Notes: generated from the sequence alone by a model not told the origin. 45,022 bases of DNA from Pseudomonadota bacterium (GCA_021848725.1 JAJZTS010000013.1:1-45022), one strand, 5' to 3'; positions 32,071 through 41,045 are shown, counted from the stretch's first letter. A program made the numbers and translations.

Positions 32071-33831
32071 ATGATCGAGAAGCGTAGCTTCGATGCGGTG
32101 ATCGTCGGCGGCGGCGGCGCCGGCCTGCGCGCCGCGCTGCAACTGGCCAGTGCCGAGCAGAAGGTGGCCGTGGTGTCCAAGGTCTTTCCCACCCGCTCGC
32201 ATACCGTGTCGGCCCAAGGCGGCATCACCGCCGCGCTGGGCAATGTCGACGAGGACAACTGGCACTGGCACATGTACGACACGGTCAAGGGCTCGGACTA
32301 CCTGGGCGACCAAGACGCCATCGAGTTCATGTGCCGCAACGCCGCCTCGGCGGTGTACGAGCTGGAGCACATGGGCCTGCCATTCTCGCGTCTGGCCAAC
32401 GGCAAGATCTACCAGCGCCCGTTCGGCGGCCAATCGAAAAACTACGGCGGCGAGCAAGCCACCCGCACCTGCGCCGCGGCCGACCGCACCGGCCACGCCC
32501 TGCTACACACCCTATACCAGCGCAACATCGCGGCGCGCACCCAGTTCTTCGACGAATACTTCGCGCTCGATCTGGTGCGCGACGACGAGGGCTATGTCCT
32601 CGGCCTGGTCGCGCTCGACATCGCCACCGGCACCCCCATCCTGTTCGAGGCGCGCACGGTGCTGCTGGCCACCGGCGGTGCGGCCCGCATCTTTCGCCAT
32701 TCCACCAATGCCCACATCAATACCGGCGACGGCCTGGGCATGGTGCTGCGCGCCGGCCTGCCGCTGGAGGACATGGAGTTCTGGCAGATTCACCCGACCG
32801 GCATCCCCGAGGTGGGTATCTTGATGACCGAGGCCTGCCGGGGCGAGGGCGGTTATCTGGTCAACAGCGAAGGCGAGCGTTTCATGCCGCGCTATGCCCC
32901 GCACACACTCGACCTCGCTTCGCGTGACGTGGTCGCGCGTGCCGTGGCCCAGGAGATGCGTGCCGGGCGCGGTTGCGGCCCGCACGGCGATCATGTCTGG
33001 CTCAAGCTCGACCATCTAGGCGAGGCCCGCGTGCAGGAACGGCTGCCCGGCATTCGCGAACTGGCCATCCGCTTCGCCGGGGTCGACCCGGCCAGGCAGC
33101 CGATCCCGGTGACGCCGACCGTGCACTACATGATGGGCGGCATTCCGACCAATCTGCATGGCCAGGTGGTCGTGCCGGTGCGCTACGGTCCGGAAGAGCC
33201 GGTCCAGGGGCTGTATGCGGCGGGCGAGTGCGCTTGCGTCTCGGTGCACGGCGCCAACCGCCTGGGCGGCAATTCGTTGCTGGATTTGCTGGTGTTCGGC
33301 CGCGCCGCCGGCGACCACATGCTCGACTACCTGCGCGAAAACCCTTATCCCAGGCCGGTGCCGAAAACGGCGGTCGAACCCGCGCTGGCCCGCCTGGCGC
33401 GCTGGGACAAGCCCCAGGGCAGCGAGACCGTGGCGGCATTGCGCAGCGAGATGCAGCGCATCATGCAAGCGCATGCCGGGGTCTACCGCGATGCCGAGCA
33501 TTTACAGGCGGGCTTAAGCAAGCTTGAGCAAGTTCGGCAGCGTCTGAGCGACGCCGCCATCGCCGACCGGTCCAAGGTCTACAACACCGCGCGTATCGAG
33601 GCGCTGGAATTGGACAATCTCTTGCCCATCGCCCGCGCCACTTTGGTTTCGGCGACGGCCCGGCAGGAGAGCCGCGGCGCCCACGCCCGCGAGGACTTCC
33701 CGCAGCGCGACGACGACCATTGGTTGCGCCACACCCTGTATTTCGCCGAAGGCGACCAACTCGACTACAAGCCGGTGCGGCTGAAGCCGCTGACGGGGGA
33801 CGCGTTCCAGCCCAAGGAACGGGCCTATTGA
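32071..33831 (+). CDS. sdhA: Succinate dehydrogenase flavoprotein subunit
   Basis: This FAD-binding catalytic subunit oxidises succinate to fumarate. Residues 8-35 form the dinucleotide fold ([20 protein letters not shown]). The covalent FAD site is the histidine in [17 protein letters not shown]. Active-site segments include QFHPTG-like [24 protein letters not shown] and [16 protein letters not shown]. The length of 586 is standard. Its stop overlaps the end of the convergent ATPase gene by 7 bp. sdhB does not follow here but lies 8 kb downstream. Confidence 0.98.
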   Translation: MIEKRSFDAVIVGGGGAGLRAALQLASAEQKVAVVSKVFPTRSHTVSAQGGITAALGNVDEDNWHWHMYDTVKGSDYLGDQDAIEFMCRNAASAVYELEHMGLPFSRLANGKIYQRPFGGQSKNYGGEQATRTCAAADRTGHALLHTLYQRNIAARTQFFDEYFALDLVRDDEGYVLGLVALDIATGTPILFEARTVLLATGGAARIFRHSTNAHINTGDGLGMVLRAGLPLEDMEFWQIHPTGIPEVGILMTEACRGEGGYLVNSEGERFMPRYAPHTLDLASRDVVARAVAQEMRAGRGCGPHGDHVWLKLDHLGEARVQERLPGIRELAIRFAGVDPARQPIPVTPTVHYMMGGIPTNLHGQVVVPVRYGPEEPVQGLYAAGECACVSVHGANRLGGNSLLDLLVFGRAAGDHMLDYLRENPYPRPVPKTAVEPALARLARWDKPQGSETVAALRSEMQRIMQAHAGVYRDAEHLQAGLSKLEQVRQRLSDAAIADRSKVYNTARIEALELDNLLPIARATLVSATARQESRGAHAREDFPQRDDDHWLRHTLYFAEGDQLDYKPVRLKPLTGDAFQPKERAY

Positions 33832-36290
33832 ACCTTGGCCGTCGTGCGCGATCCGCGCGCGATGAGGGCCAGCTTGATCGGGTCGTTGATCGCCAGCGTG
33901 CAGACGAGCGCATAGGCGACGACGGCGGCCATCTGGCCCCAGGGCAGGGGGGCGAGTTCGCCCAGGCCATGCGCGCCGATGACTATGCCGATGCCGGCGT
34001 CCGCCACCAGCACCAGGCTGAGCACGCCGCTCGGCCGCGATGACCAGAAGGCGCGGCGTTCGCGGATCGACACCAGCGAGAACAGCGCGAAGAACAGCAA
34101 GGTCAGGAAGGCGAAGGTCGATAGCCGTCCGCCGTCCGCGCCGAGCTGGAACCGATGCCAGCCGAGGGCGAGCAGGCCGAGCGCCTCGACCAGCATGAGC
34201 AGACCGAGGGTGACGGCGAGCCAGACCAGCGGCCCGATGTTCCAGGTCTCCGGCTTCGGCGAGGGGCGCACGCGGTCGGTCGCCAGCGCGATCTTGGCGA
34301 AGTCGGTCATGAAGATGAGCAAGACCATCGCCAGCGCCGAGATCACGAATTTGCCGGTGACCAGGAAGGGGATCACCACGAAGCCGGTCTTGAGGATGGT
34401 GCGGCTGATCTTGTTGACGATCCAGGTCAGCACGCGTTGATAAATGGCGCGGCCGTTCTTGACCAGATCGACGATGCAGGCCAGGCCTTCGTGCGTCAGC
34501 ACCACACTGGCCGCGCCCTTGGCCACGTCGGTGGCGCCGCTCACGGCGATGCCGACCTCGGCCTGGCGCAGGGCCGGCGCATCGTTCACGCCGTCGCCGG
34601 TCATGCCGACGACATGGCCGGCCGCTTGCAGGCCCCGCACCACCTGATACTTGTCTTCCGGGAAGACCTCGGCGATGCCGCCGATGCCCTCGAGCCGGCC
34701 GCTCAGGCTGGCGGCGGCCGCCCCCGGCGCGGCGCGCAAGGCCGGCGCGCGGACTACCTGGCCCAGGCCCAGTTGCCGCGCAACCGCGTCGGCCACGGGC
34801 AGCGCATCGCCGGTCAGCATCTTGACCGTGACGCCGAGGGCGCGCAGTTCGTCCAGCAGTTGGCGCGAATCCGGCCGCAGCGAATCGGCCAGCAAGGCCA
34901 AGCCGACGAAACGCAGCGGCCCGTCGGCATCGGCGCGGGCCACGGCCAGGGTGCGCAGGCCGCTGGTGGCCGCCTCGGCCGCTTGCTGTTCGAGCGCGGC
35001 GAGTGTGGCGGCCGCCATGCCGGTGGCCTCGGCGATCGCGCGCAGCGCGCCCTTCATCACGCGGCGCTGGCTGCCGCCCAGCTCGACCACCGCCTCGGTC
35101 CGCCGCGTCTTCGGCGAGAACGGGACGAACGACCGCGTCGTGCCCAGGTCGTCGAGCAAGCGCCGCTCGCGCGCCGCGCGCAGGAAGGCCAGGTCGATCG
35201 GGTCCTGGTCGGCCTCCTGGCTTGCCAGTGCGCCGTCGCGGATGACGTCCGCCTCGTCGAAGCCCGGTTGCGGCCGCGTATCGACCAGGCCCAGGCGGTT
35301 CATCGTCAAGGTGCCGGTCTTGTCGGCGCAGACCACGTCCATGTTCGCCGCGTCCTCGGCGGCGTTGAGCCGGGTGATCAGCACGCCGTGCCGCGCCAGT
35401 TCCCGGGCGCCCACGGCCATGCTCACGGTGAACATCACCGGCAGCGCGACCGGGATCGCGCCCATGAGCACGACCAGCGCCAGCGGCAGAATCTCGATCA
35501 GCGGCAGGTTCTCGAACCAGGCCCCGATCAGGGCGATGGCCACCTGCGCGCCGACGATGACGAACAGCCATTGCACGACGCGGCTGACCACCGCCTCGAC
35601 ATGCAGCTTGGGCCGGGCGCTGGCGACCAGTTGCGTGGTGCGGCCGAAATAGGTCGCCGTGCCGGTCGCCACCACCACGGCCGTGGCCTCGCCCTGACGC
35701 ACGACGCTGCCCGAATAGAGGCTGTCGTTCGCCGTCTTTGCGAGTTCCTGCGATTCGCCGGTCAGGGCGGATTGATCCACGCGCAGCTCGCCGTCCACGA
35801 TCTGCACGTCGGCCGGGACGAAATCGCCGGTGCGCACGCGCACCACGTCGCCGGCGACCAACTCGCGCGCCGACAGGGCCTGCCAAGCACCGTCGCGCAG
35901 CACCCGGCTCATCACCTGGAGCTGCCGCCGCAGCGCGGCCACGGCCGCCGAGGCGCGTTGTTCCTGCAGGAAACCGAGCACCGCATTGACGACCAGCAGG
36001 GCCAGGATGATGGCGAGGTCGGTGTACTTGTGCAGGAAGTAAGAGAGGAGGGCGATCAGCTCGAGCATCCAGGCCGACAGGCCCCAGAATTTGCGGGCGA
36101 ACAGCAGCAGCGGGTGGACATGCCGCTCCGGCACCTCGTTGGCGCCGTCGCGTTCGAGCCGTAACGTCGCTTCGGCGCGGCTCAGGCCGGTTTGGCCGTC
36201 GCTGCCGAGCATGGTCAAGGTTTCGGCGGCCGTCTTGCCCGGCGTGCTCGGGCTCTTGTCTGGAGCGGATGGCGTATCTGGAATGGTCAT
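33825..36290 (-). CDS. P-type ATPase, P3A (proton-pump) type
   Basis: The 821-residue membrane protein has the P-type signatures: actuator LTGES, phosphorylation site CADKTGTLT, and hinge GDGVNDAP. The absence of N-terminal metal domains, the segment [37 protein letters not shown], and the end NDFAK-like [21 protein letters not shown] point to the plasma-membrane H+-ATPase (P3A) group also found in archaea and some bacteria. Ten membrane segments are expected. Start ATG 36290 ([14 protein letters not shown]) skips a basic 41-residue extension. It would couple ATP hydrolysis to proton export; ion specificity is inferred from family. It is convergent with sdhA and sits next to the integron, suggesting insertion into the sdh locus. 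Confidence 0.9.
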   Translation of the reverse strand: MTIPDTPSAPDKSPSTPGKTAAETLTMLGSDGQTGLSRAEATLRLERDGANEVPERHVHPLLLFARKFWGLSAWMLELIALLSYFLHKYTDLAIILALLVVNAVLGFLQEQRASAAVAALRRQLQVMSRVLRDGAWQALSARELVAGDVVRVRTGDFVPADVQIVDGELRVDQSALTGESQELAKTANDSLYSGSVVRQGEATAVVVATGTATYFGRTTQLVASARPKLHVEAVVSRVVQWLFVIVGAQVAIALIGAWFENLPLIEILPLALVVLMGAIPVALPVMFTVSMAVGARELARHGVLITRLNAAEDAANMDVVCADKTGTLTMNRLGLVDTRPQPGFDEADVIRDGALASQEADQDPIDLAFLRAARERRLLDDLGTTRSFVPFSPKTRRTEAVVELGGSQRRVMKGALRAIAEATGMAAATLAALEQQAAEAATSGLRTLAVARADADGPLRFVGLALLADSLRPDSRQLLDELRALGVTVKMLTGDALPVADAVARQLGLGQVVRAPALRAAPGAAAASLSGRLEGIGGIAEVFPEDKYQVVRGLQAAGHVVGMTGDGVNDAPALRQAEVGIAVSGATDVAKGAASVVLTHEGLACIVDLVKNGRAIYQRVLTWIVNKISRTILKTGFVVIPFLVTGKFVISALAMVLLIFMTDFAKIALATDRVRPSPKPETWNIGPLVWLAVTLGLLMLVEALGLLALGWHRFQLGADGGRLSTFAFLTLLFFALFSLVSIRERRAFWSSRPSGVLSLVLVADAGIGIVIGAHGLGELAPLPWGQMAAVVAYALVCTLAINDPIKLALIARGSRTTAKVQ

Positions 36291-36430
36291 GGCAGGGCCG
36301 AAACGGCAAGAACGAATCTTAACTGAGACCTCGGTTCGGCCGAACTTGTTCCGAGAGATCGCCGGGCAGGACGATGAATTCGTCGTCCTTTGCCGGCGGG
36401 GCCGCTTAGCCACTGGTGCCGTTTTTTTGC

Positions 36431-36805
36431 CTAGAGCGTTGCGCGCTCTTCAAGTACCTCATTCAGAATTGGTAGGGCATCTAAAGCAGCGGGATACCCG
36501 GCGTAGATCGCAACCTGGAGTAGTGCTTCAGTAATTTCCTCGACGGAAGCTCCGCTACTCAGGGCAATGCCGAACACAATTCGCAAGCCGCCATGGCGAC
36601 CAAGTGCGGCAAGTATGCCAATACTGCATAGTGAGCGTGCCTTTGGATCAATCGCCTGTCGTGACCAAGTGCGGCCAAACACGACGGACACGGCTTCATT
36701 TTCAAAAGAAGGACTCAGTTCCTTGAAGCGAGCGACAATCTTATCCGTTTGCTCTTCGCCAATAAGCTGTCTTAGTGTGTCTATCCCTTTAGCGTATTCG
36801 TTCAC
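36431..36805 (-). CDS. Carboxymuconolactone decarboxylase (AhpD-like) family protein
   Basis: From GTG 36805, with GGAGA nearby, the product is 124 residues: MNEYAKGIDTLRQLIGEEQ, then the family core DPKARSLCSIGILAALGRHGGLRIVFGIALSSGASVEEITEALLQVAIYAGYPAALDALPILNEVLEE. The CxxC of AhpD is absent, so a peroxidase role is unlikely; it resembles the 4-carboxymuconolactone decarboxylase branch. Its start lies just beyond attC3, in cassette orientation, so it is probably the terminal integron cassette, but I find no attC at its 3' end. Further left (36291-36430) there is only non-coding sequence before the ATPase gene. Confidence 0.85.
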   Translation of the reverse strand: MNEYAKGIDTLRQLIGEEQTDKIVARFKELSPSFENEAVSVVFGRTWSRQAIDPKARSLCSIGILAALGRHGGLRIVFGIALSSGASVEEITEALLQVAIYAGYPAALDALPILNEVLEERATL

Positions 36806-36828
36806 GATAAGATGTCTCCAATTTCTTT

Positions 36829-36900
36829 GGCTAACGTTCAAGTTCAGGGGCGCTGCGCGACGCTTTATCGCGCAGCGTCCCCTGCAACGCCGGGTTAGCG
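36829..36900 (-). repeat. attC site 3 (after the SIR2 cassette)
   Basis: Read on the minus strand, R'' is CGCTAAC (36894-36900) and R' is GTTAGCC (36829-36835). The 72-bp core folds as a hairpin, CAGGGG-A-CGCTGCGCGA pairing with TCGCGCAGCG-CCCCTG. The lone A is unpaired, as in functional attC sites. Confidence 0.88.
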
Positions 36901-36907
36901 CCCATCG

Positions 36908-37339
36908 CTAGAACATCGTATGCGAGCACAACCCTGCCAACCTCCACGGTTCGTCGCATTCCCAGTGAACGTCGGACTTGCGAGCAGAGTGATATAGCCG
37001 CGTAGATGCTGATCCAAACTGGCGAATAGCAGACGACATGACTGCTCTCGATTCCGATGCCGCCAATATACATTCGGCCCTCAAGCGACTAATTGCAGTC
37101 TGCATGTTCGCAACAGCCTTCCTAACCGGGCAATCTTGGGCCGTATAGTGAAGAAACGTGCATGTAAGGAAGTCACTAATGTGGTCAAGTAGCTTGACCA
37201 AAGCCAAGTCATTTCCCAGATACCGGCTCAGAACACGATTAGCGAAGCGCTGACGTTTGAGTGAACGAAGCTTGCTTTGTGTCTTCCTGAGTTCACGGAA
37301 TCGACGCCGTCTATTTGTTAGCGATCTGGCAGAAATCAT
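36908..37339 (-). CDS. Small basic protein of unknown function coupled to SIR2 gene
   Basis: The 143-residue product begins MISARSLTNRRRRFRELRKTQSKLRSLKRQRFANRVLSRYLG, a strongly basic, helix-prone N-terminus, and contains five cysteines. It has no signal peptide, membrane segment or known domain. Its ATG overlaps the SIR2 stop by one base (TAATG) and its stop lies 7 bp before attC3, so both genes belong to one cassette. The basic N-terminus might bind nucleic acid or ribosomes (guess). It could also be a non-functional reading frame, although its fit to the cassette boundaries argues against that. Confidence 0.65.
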   Translation of the reverse strand: MISARSLTNRRRRFRELRKTQSKLRSLKRQRFANRVLSRYLGNDLALVKLLDHISDFLTCTFLHYTAQDCPVRKAVANMQTAISRLRAECILAASESRAVMSSAIRQFGSASTRLYHSARKSDVHWECDEPWRLAGLCSHTMF

Positions 37340-38274
37340 TATGTCCTCCCTAAAGGTAGATCAAATTGCCGCGGCCCGGCTTGCTGTAAATGCTTAAGTA
37401 GAACTTCATACTCCGAGAAGTCGTCTATGACAATTAGTTCGGTTCGAAACCGACGCTTGTAGTCGTTAAGAATCCGACCAGCACGTTCCCTTGTCACCAC
37501 AAGGAAGTTCTTCGAAATATTATTGGTCTGCGGAAAATCGAAGAAATACGCGAACTCTTCGATTAGGTCTTCTAAATGGGGGTCGCTGGCGCCATACCCA
37601 ACAAACAGCGTCGAATGAGTAAGAAAGAGCGACTGAACCGCGAAGGAGAACCCGGGAACTCCCTTCTTGATCACCCGAACATAGTCTTCACTAGTAAGAA
37701 CAATCTTGTTCAGGACGACATCCCCGCACTGACCGTGAACATGAATTATCGCGGGGGTTCGAAGGTAGATCGCCTCAGCAATGAGTTCCTTTTGAAAGAA
37801 GGACAGAGATGAATACGGTGATCCGATCAGCTTAGCCGCATCTTCGAGCAGAAGGTCGTAATTAGACGTGAGGATATACGGATAGTTGGTACTGGTAATT
37901 AGCTTATGCTTGTTATTCGGAATGGCTGCCGCGAAAAGTCCAAAGAACCAGCGCTTAAAGTCGTTCTCTACGTTCGTTCTGATGTTTTGAGGGAGTTCAG
38001 TTAGCTTTGACTTAAGGACCGTCGCGACGTGAACTGGATTCTTGAATCGCTCTGTTGTCGCATCTGCAAGTAGATCATGCCCTATTACGCGATCAATCTC
38101 ATATCCCTTGTACTGCGAGGAGAGCCCCTTGCAGAAGTCAATATATTTGTCGAGAAACCCATCCCATGTGGGTAGACCGGAATCAACAGAGATGCCAGAC
38201 CCAACAAAAACAATCAGGCGCCCACTTTGAACCAATGGGGTGAGTTGCTGTTTGGCTTCCTCTAGTGTGAGCAT
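37339..38274 (-). CDS. SIR2-like domain protein, candidate defence NADase
   Basis: The 311-residue protein has the SIR2 fold signatures: FVGSGISVDSGLPTW (GSGIS at 25-29), TSNYDLLLEDA (Asn138, Asp140), IIHVHGQ (His180) and LFVGYGASDPHLEDL (225-235). These are the NAD-binding and catalytic residues of SIR2 domains such as those in ThsA, DSR and other anti-phage proteins, which cleave NAD and stop infected cells. No zinc-binding cysteine module of deacylase sirtuins is seen. No second large domain is fused. It lies in an integron cassette with a coupled small gene. That it defends against phage is inference from family and context. Confidence 0.88.
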   Translation of the reverse strand: MLTLEEAKQQLTPLVQSGRLIVFVGSGISVDSGLPTWDGFLDKYIDFCKGLSSQYKGYEIDRVIGHDLLADATTERFKNPVHVATVLKSKLTELPQNIRTNVENDFKRWFFGLFAAAIPNNKHKLITSTNYPYILTSNYDLLLEDAAKLIGSPYSSLSFFQKELIAEAIYLRTPAIIHVHGQCGDVVLNKIVLTSEDYVRVIKKGVPGFSFAVQSLFLTHSTLFVGYGASDPHLEDLIEEFAYFFDFPQTNNISKNFLVVTRERAGRILNDYKRRFRTELIVIDDFSEYEVLLKHLQQAGPRQFDLPLGRT

Positions 38275-38316
38275 AGGCAGTATTCCATAGGGCTAAAGTG
38301 TGGGCGCGGTGATGGG

Positions 38317-38382
38317 CGCTAACGTGGAGTTGAGGCGCCTGCGCGGCTTTTCGCGCAGGTCGCCTCGAACGCAAGGTTAGGT
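38317..38382 (-). repeat. attC site 2
   Basis: On the minus strand R'' is ACCTAAC (38376-38382) and R' is GTTAGCG (38317-38323). GAGGCG-A-CCTGCGCG pairs with CGCGCAGG-CGCCTC around AAAAGC with one extrahelical A. The 66-bp site shares its inner hairpin with attC1. Confidence 0.9.
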
Positions 38383-38389
38383 TTCTTAT

Positions 38390-39199
38390 TCATCGAAGCG
38401 TGATGAAACCGAGGTCTTCAACCTGAACATACTTCTTCCCACCTTGTGAGGTGCGAAGCGTTCCGAGTACGAGGGCATAAGTGCCGGCCAACTCCTCTTC
38501 GTCTGTTATGCGGAACCGTTCGTAAAGTTCATTAACGAACTGCTCTGGCACACAAACGCTCATATCGTCACGACCGCCGGAATTTAGCCACAGTGCGCCC
38601 GTTTGACCGAAGCGAGCAGAAACAACCATTCCCCAATAGCCGCGATACTGGTTGTCATGTGCGGCGGCAACAGCACCAAACGGCACAAAGAAGTTCGCAA
38701 CGGTGAACTCGCCAACGCCAGCGATTTCGACTATTTGCCGAGATGTCCGAAACTGCCCCGACATCATAAGATTACGAAGGATCGTACTCAGGCGGCGGTG
38801 CATTGCTGCGTCCGGGCGGACGCCGCCGCCAACGAAGCGGCCACCGCGCCCCCCGGCGTTTACTGGAGCATCGGGGTCGTTGTGTCTGTCGTCAGGCGCG
38901 CCAAAGTTGAAATCGAGGACGATGCGCTGTCCTGGATTCTCAAGGACGTCTTGATCGTCGCCAGGGCCGATGTCGTTCTGTTCGTACTCAGAGGCAGCTA
39001 ACGTGCAGCCATCCTCATGAGGGCGGGCACCAAAACATGCAGCCTGACCACTGCGGGAAGCCTTCCGAAAGAAGGCGGGGCCGCGACACTCCGGACACAC
39101 CAAGAATCTCCGCTTTCTCGCCAGTTCATTTGGTGGTAAAGCCGCGAACCGCACCGCTTGGTAAATTGCATCGTCTAGCGTACAGCGTGCTGCATCCAT
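38390..39199 (-). CDS. Cassette protein with zinc-ribbon-like N-terminus, unknown function
   Basis: From ATG 39199 the product has 269 residues, MDAARCTLDDAIYQAVRFAALPPNELARKRRFLVCPEC. The cysteines Cys35 and Cys38 (CPEC), Cys55 and Cys65 with His61 look like a zinc ribbon, similar in feel to CoiA-type zinc modules. The region GAPDDRHNDPDAPVNAGGRGGRFVGGGV is Gly/Asp-rich. The C-terminal part (FRTSRQIVEIAGVGEFTVANFFVPFG to VEDLGFITLR) has no assigned domain. The longer frame starting at 39319 reads through attC1 and is not used. The stop is 8 bp from attC2. I do not recognise a family. Confidence 0.8.
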   Translation of the reverse strand: MDAARCTLDDAIYQAVRFAALPPNELARKRRFLVCPECRGPAFFRKASRSGQAACFGARPHEDGCTLAASEYEQNDIGPGDDQDVLENPGQRIVLDFNFGAPDDRHNDPDAPVNAGGRGGRFVGGGVRPDAAMHRRLSTILRNLMMSGQFRTSRQIVEIAGVGEFTVANFFVPFGAVAAAHDNQYRGYWGMVVSARFGQTGALWLNSGGRDDMSVCVPEQFVNELYERFRITDEEELAGTYALVLGTLRTSQGGKKYVQVEDLGFITLR

Positions 39200-39217
39200 A
39201 GTGGGCGCTCCAAAGAA

Positions 39218-39284
39218 ACCTAACGTTTGAATTGAGCGGCCTGCGCGGCTTTTCGCGCAGGTCCGCTCGAATGATGGGTTAGGC
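39218..39284 (-). repeat. attC site 1
   Basis: On the minus strand R'' is GCCTAAC (39278-39284) and R' is GTTAGGT (39218-39224). GAGCGG-A-CCTGCGCG pairs with CGCGCAGG-CCGCTC around AAAAGC, again with one extrahelical A. The R'' box supplies the TAA stop codon of the first cassette gene. Confidence 0.92.
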
Positions 39285-39908
39285 ACATGATTGCTTCGAT
39301 ATGACGAGGTTAACGACATGCTCCAAGAGAAACAGTGCCTTCACTCGACTGTGAAGCTGATTCATCACAAGAGCCCGCGCGTTTTCCGCCTCAAGGGAGC
39401 CCTCTAGCTCTGCCCAAGCGGCAGCCTTCTCTTCATCAGTGTGGTACTGAGTACCATTAAGCCACATGCGAAGCAGCGATCCGTCAAAGAGCGGTTGCCC
39501 TCCGACGGAGATCTGCATGTATGAACTCAGCTCGCCGTTTTCAAATAGGTTCCGAAGTGCCTTTAGATGGTCGCTGAACTCCCTGTTTTTGAAGCACCTA
39601 CCTAACAACGCGGCGACTTTCTCGAATGATGTCGCCTCCTGGGAGAGGATGACGTGTCTAAGTACGTGGAGTAGCTCAAACAGTTCTGAATCGGTGTAGG
39701 GCTGGCAAGAGAAGGACATTCCAGTTGCCGACCAATGAAAGTTAGTTATGGCCGGTAGGCCACGCTGCAACAATGCTGTATTCCGGACTCGCGCCATTGC
39801 GTCGACAAATCGTTGAAGCAACGCAATATCGTCAGAGCTAAAGTTGCCGCTGATGGTTGCAACGACATTGTCTTCAGCATCGCGGAGGGTGAGTGAGATT
39901 GAGTTCAT
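39279..39908 (-). CDS. First cassette protein, unknown function
   Basis: The 209-residue protein starts MNSISLTLRDAEDNVVATISGNFSSDDIALLQRFVDAMARV and has no signal, membrane segment or known domain. The N-terminal 60 residues look like beta strands, the rest helical (ALLGRCFKNREFSDHLKALRNLFENGELSSYMQISVGGQPLFDGSLLRMWLNGTQYH). Its ATG lies only two bases inside the cassette junction at 39911-39917, so it depends on a leader in attI for a ribosome-binding site. Its stop is within attC1. This cassette is next to attI, so it should be the best expressed and the most recently inserted (integron knowledge). Confidence 0.85.
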   Translation of the reverse strand: MNSISLTLRDAEDNVVATISGNFSSDDIALLQRFVDAMARVRNTALLQRGLPAITNFHWSATGMSFSCQPYTDSELFELLHVLRHVILSQEATSFEKVAALLGRCFKNREFSDHLKALRNLFENGELSSYMQISVGGQPLFDGSLLRMWLNGTQYHTDEEKAAAWAELEGSLEAENARALVMNQLHSRVKALFLLEHVVNLVISKQSCA

Positions 39909-39910
39909 GT

Positions 39911-39980
39911 GCCTAACGTAATGTAGACACCAAATGCCCAGATAAAAGTTTTATTGGACACGGTGGATAATCTCGGTGCA
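39911..39980 (-). other. Putative attI region
   Basis: The core GTTAGGC (minus strand, 39911-39917) marks the junction with the first cassette. The AT-rich sequence up to about 39980 lies between it and the intI start and is the expected place for attI. The outer boundary is an estimate, because attI sites are not conserved between integrons. Confidence 0.65.
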
Positions 39981-40018
39981 TTTTGTAACCCCCTGATTTC
40001 TATACTATGGTGTGTCTT

Positions 40019-40048
40019 ATATTCTGCCCATGGGTCAGGCCATGTCAA
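40019..40048 (-). promoter_or_regulatory. Candidate cassette promoter Pc within intI
   Basis: On the minus strand a perfect TTGACA (40043-40048) is followed after 18 bp by GAATAT (40019-40024). It points into the cassette array and overlaps the 5' end of intI, the position of Pc in class 1 integrons. The -10 is weak. Confidence 0.4.
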
Positions 40049-41028
40049 ATAGCGAACCGTCTTCGCCTTCTCAACCCAAATTACTGGATCAGGTACGAGA
40101 TCGGCTGCGTGTAAAGCATTACAGCAAGCGCACCGAGGCCGCTTATATTCACTGGGTCAAACGATACATCTTTTTTCACCACAAACGCCATCCCATGGAG
40201 ATGGGCAAGGCCGAGGTCGAGTCTTTTCTGACTTCGTTGGCGGTGGACCGCAATGTCAGTGCGTCCACTCAGTCGCAGGCGCTGTCGGCCATTCTGTTTC
40301 TTTATAAAGAGGTGTTGGAGCAGCCCTTGCCCTGGCTCGATGAGGTGACGAGGGCGAAGAAGCCGGCGCGCCTGCCCACGGTGTTGACCCGGGATGAGGT
40401 GGGGCGGCTGCTTAAACACGTGGATGATCCGCTGATGGATTTGGTGGTCCGTTTGCTTTACGGCACGGGCATGCGTTTGTTGGAGTGCCTGCGCCTGCGG
40501 GTAAAGGATGTGGATTTCGCCCGGCACGAGATTGTGGTGCGCGAGGGCAAGGGCGCCAAGGACAGGGTGACCATGTTGCCGGCCACGCTGACAGACCGGC
40601 TCAAGGCGCATCTGGCTCAGGTAAAGGCGCAGCATGTTGCTGATTTGGCGATGGGCAAGGGGGATGTCTGGCTGCCGGATGCGCTGGCGGTCAAGTACCC
40701 AAATGCCAACAAGACCTGGGCCTGGCAGTATGTCTTTCCTGCAGCGGGTTTTTCAACCGACCCGCGCTCCGGCGCCGTGCGCCGCCATCATATCGACGAG
40801 AAACGGGTTCAGCGGGCGGTGCGCCGGGCAGCTGAGCGGGCCGAGATTGCCAAACCGGCGAGTCCGCATACCTTGCGCCATTCCTTCGCCACGCATTTGC
40901 TGGAAGGCGGCTACGATATCCGCACGGTGCAGGAGTTGTTGGGCCACTCGGATGTATCCACCACCATGATTTATACGCATGTGCTTAACAAAGGCGGACG
41001 CGGCGTGGTTAGCCCGCTTGATCGGTAG
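40042..41028 (+). CDS. intI: Integron integrase (tyrosine recombinase)
   Basis: IntI inserts and excises cassettes by attI x attC and attC x attC recombination. The catalytic region shows [19 protein letters not shown] (first Arg), [15 protein letters not shown] (His, Arg) and [16 protein letters not shown] (His, nucleophile Tyr). The IntI-specific insertion is present ([24 protein letters not shown], then [14 protein letters not shown]), which separates it from XerC/D. From ATG 40042 the length is 328 residues, near the IntI norm; ATG 40030 and GTG 40012 are other in-frame starts. All key residues are intact, so it may be active. No LexA-like box is evident at its promoter. Confidence 0.95.
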   Translation: MSNSEPSSPSQPKLLDQVRDRLRVKHYSKRTEAAYIHWVKRYIFFHHKRHPMEMGKAEVESFLTSLAVDRNVSASTQSQALSAILFLYKEVLEQPLPWLDEVTRAKKPARLPTVLTRDEVGRLLKHVDDPLMDLVVRLLYGTGMRLLECLRLRVKDVDFARHEIVVREGKGAKDRVTMLPATLTDRLKAHLAQVKAQHVADLAMGKGDVWLPDALAVKYPNANKTWAWQYVFPAAGFSTDPRSGAVRRHHIDEKRVQRAVRRAAERAEIAKPASPHTLRHSFATHLLEGGYDIRTVQELLGHSDVSTTMIYTHVLNKGGRGVVSPLDR

Positions 41029-41045
41029 TTTTGCCGGACTCGCCT

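Larger units (their letters stand above)
36829..41028. mobile_element. Chromosomal integron: intI, attI and three attC-bearing cassettes
   Basis: An IntI-type integrase on the plus strand (40042-41028) diverges from a minus-strand cassette array. Cassette junctions with GTTRRRY-like cores are at 39911-39917 (GTTAGGC, attI side), 39218-39224 (GTTAGGT), 38317-38323 (GTTAGCG) and 36829-36835 (GTTAGCC), all read on the minus strand. This gives cassettes of about 0.69, 0.90 and 1.49 kb, with four genes. A fourth, attC-less gene (36431-36805) probably continues the array. The cassettes are clearly more AT-rich than the chromosome around them. The array lies between sdhA/ATPase and sdhB. Confidence 0.9.

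Noticed and set aside
34155-36164. A 669-codon plus-strand frame opposite the P-type ATPase
   Set aside because: It is a shadow; the minus-strand ATPase has all family motifs.
36829-39284. CRISPR array suggested by repeated palindromes
   Set aside because: The repeats are 0.9-1.5 kb apart, differ in sequence and bracket genes; they fit attC sites. No cas genes are present.
39200-39319. A 40-residue N-terminal extension of the second cassette protein (with a PSFERT-like sequence)
   Set aside because: It is a translation through attC1; the ATG at 39199 with a nearby GGAG lies inside the cassette.
39918-40041. LexA box controlling intI
   Set aside because: No CTGT-N8-ACAG-like site is found in the intI upstream region.
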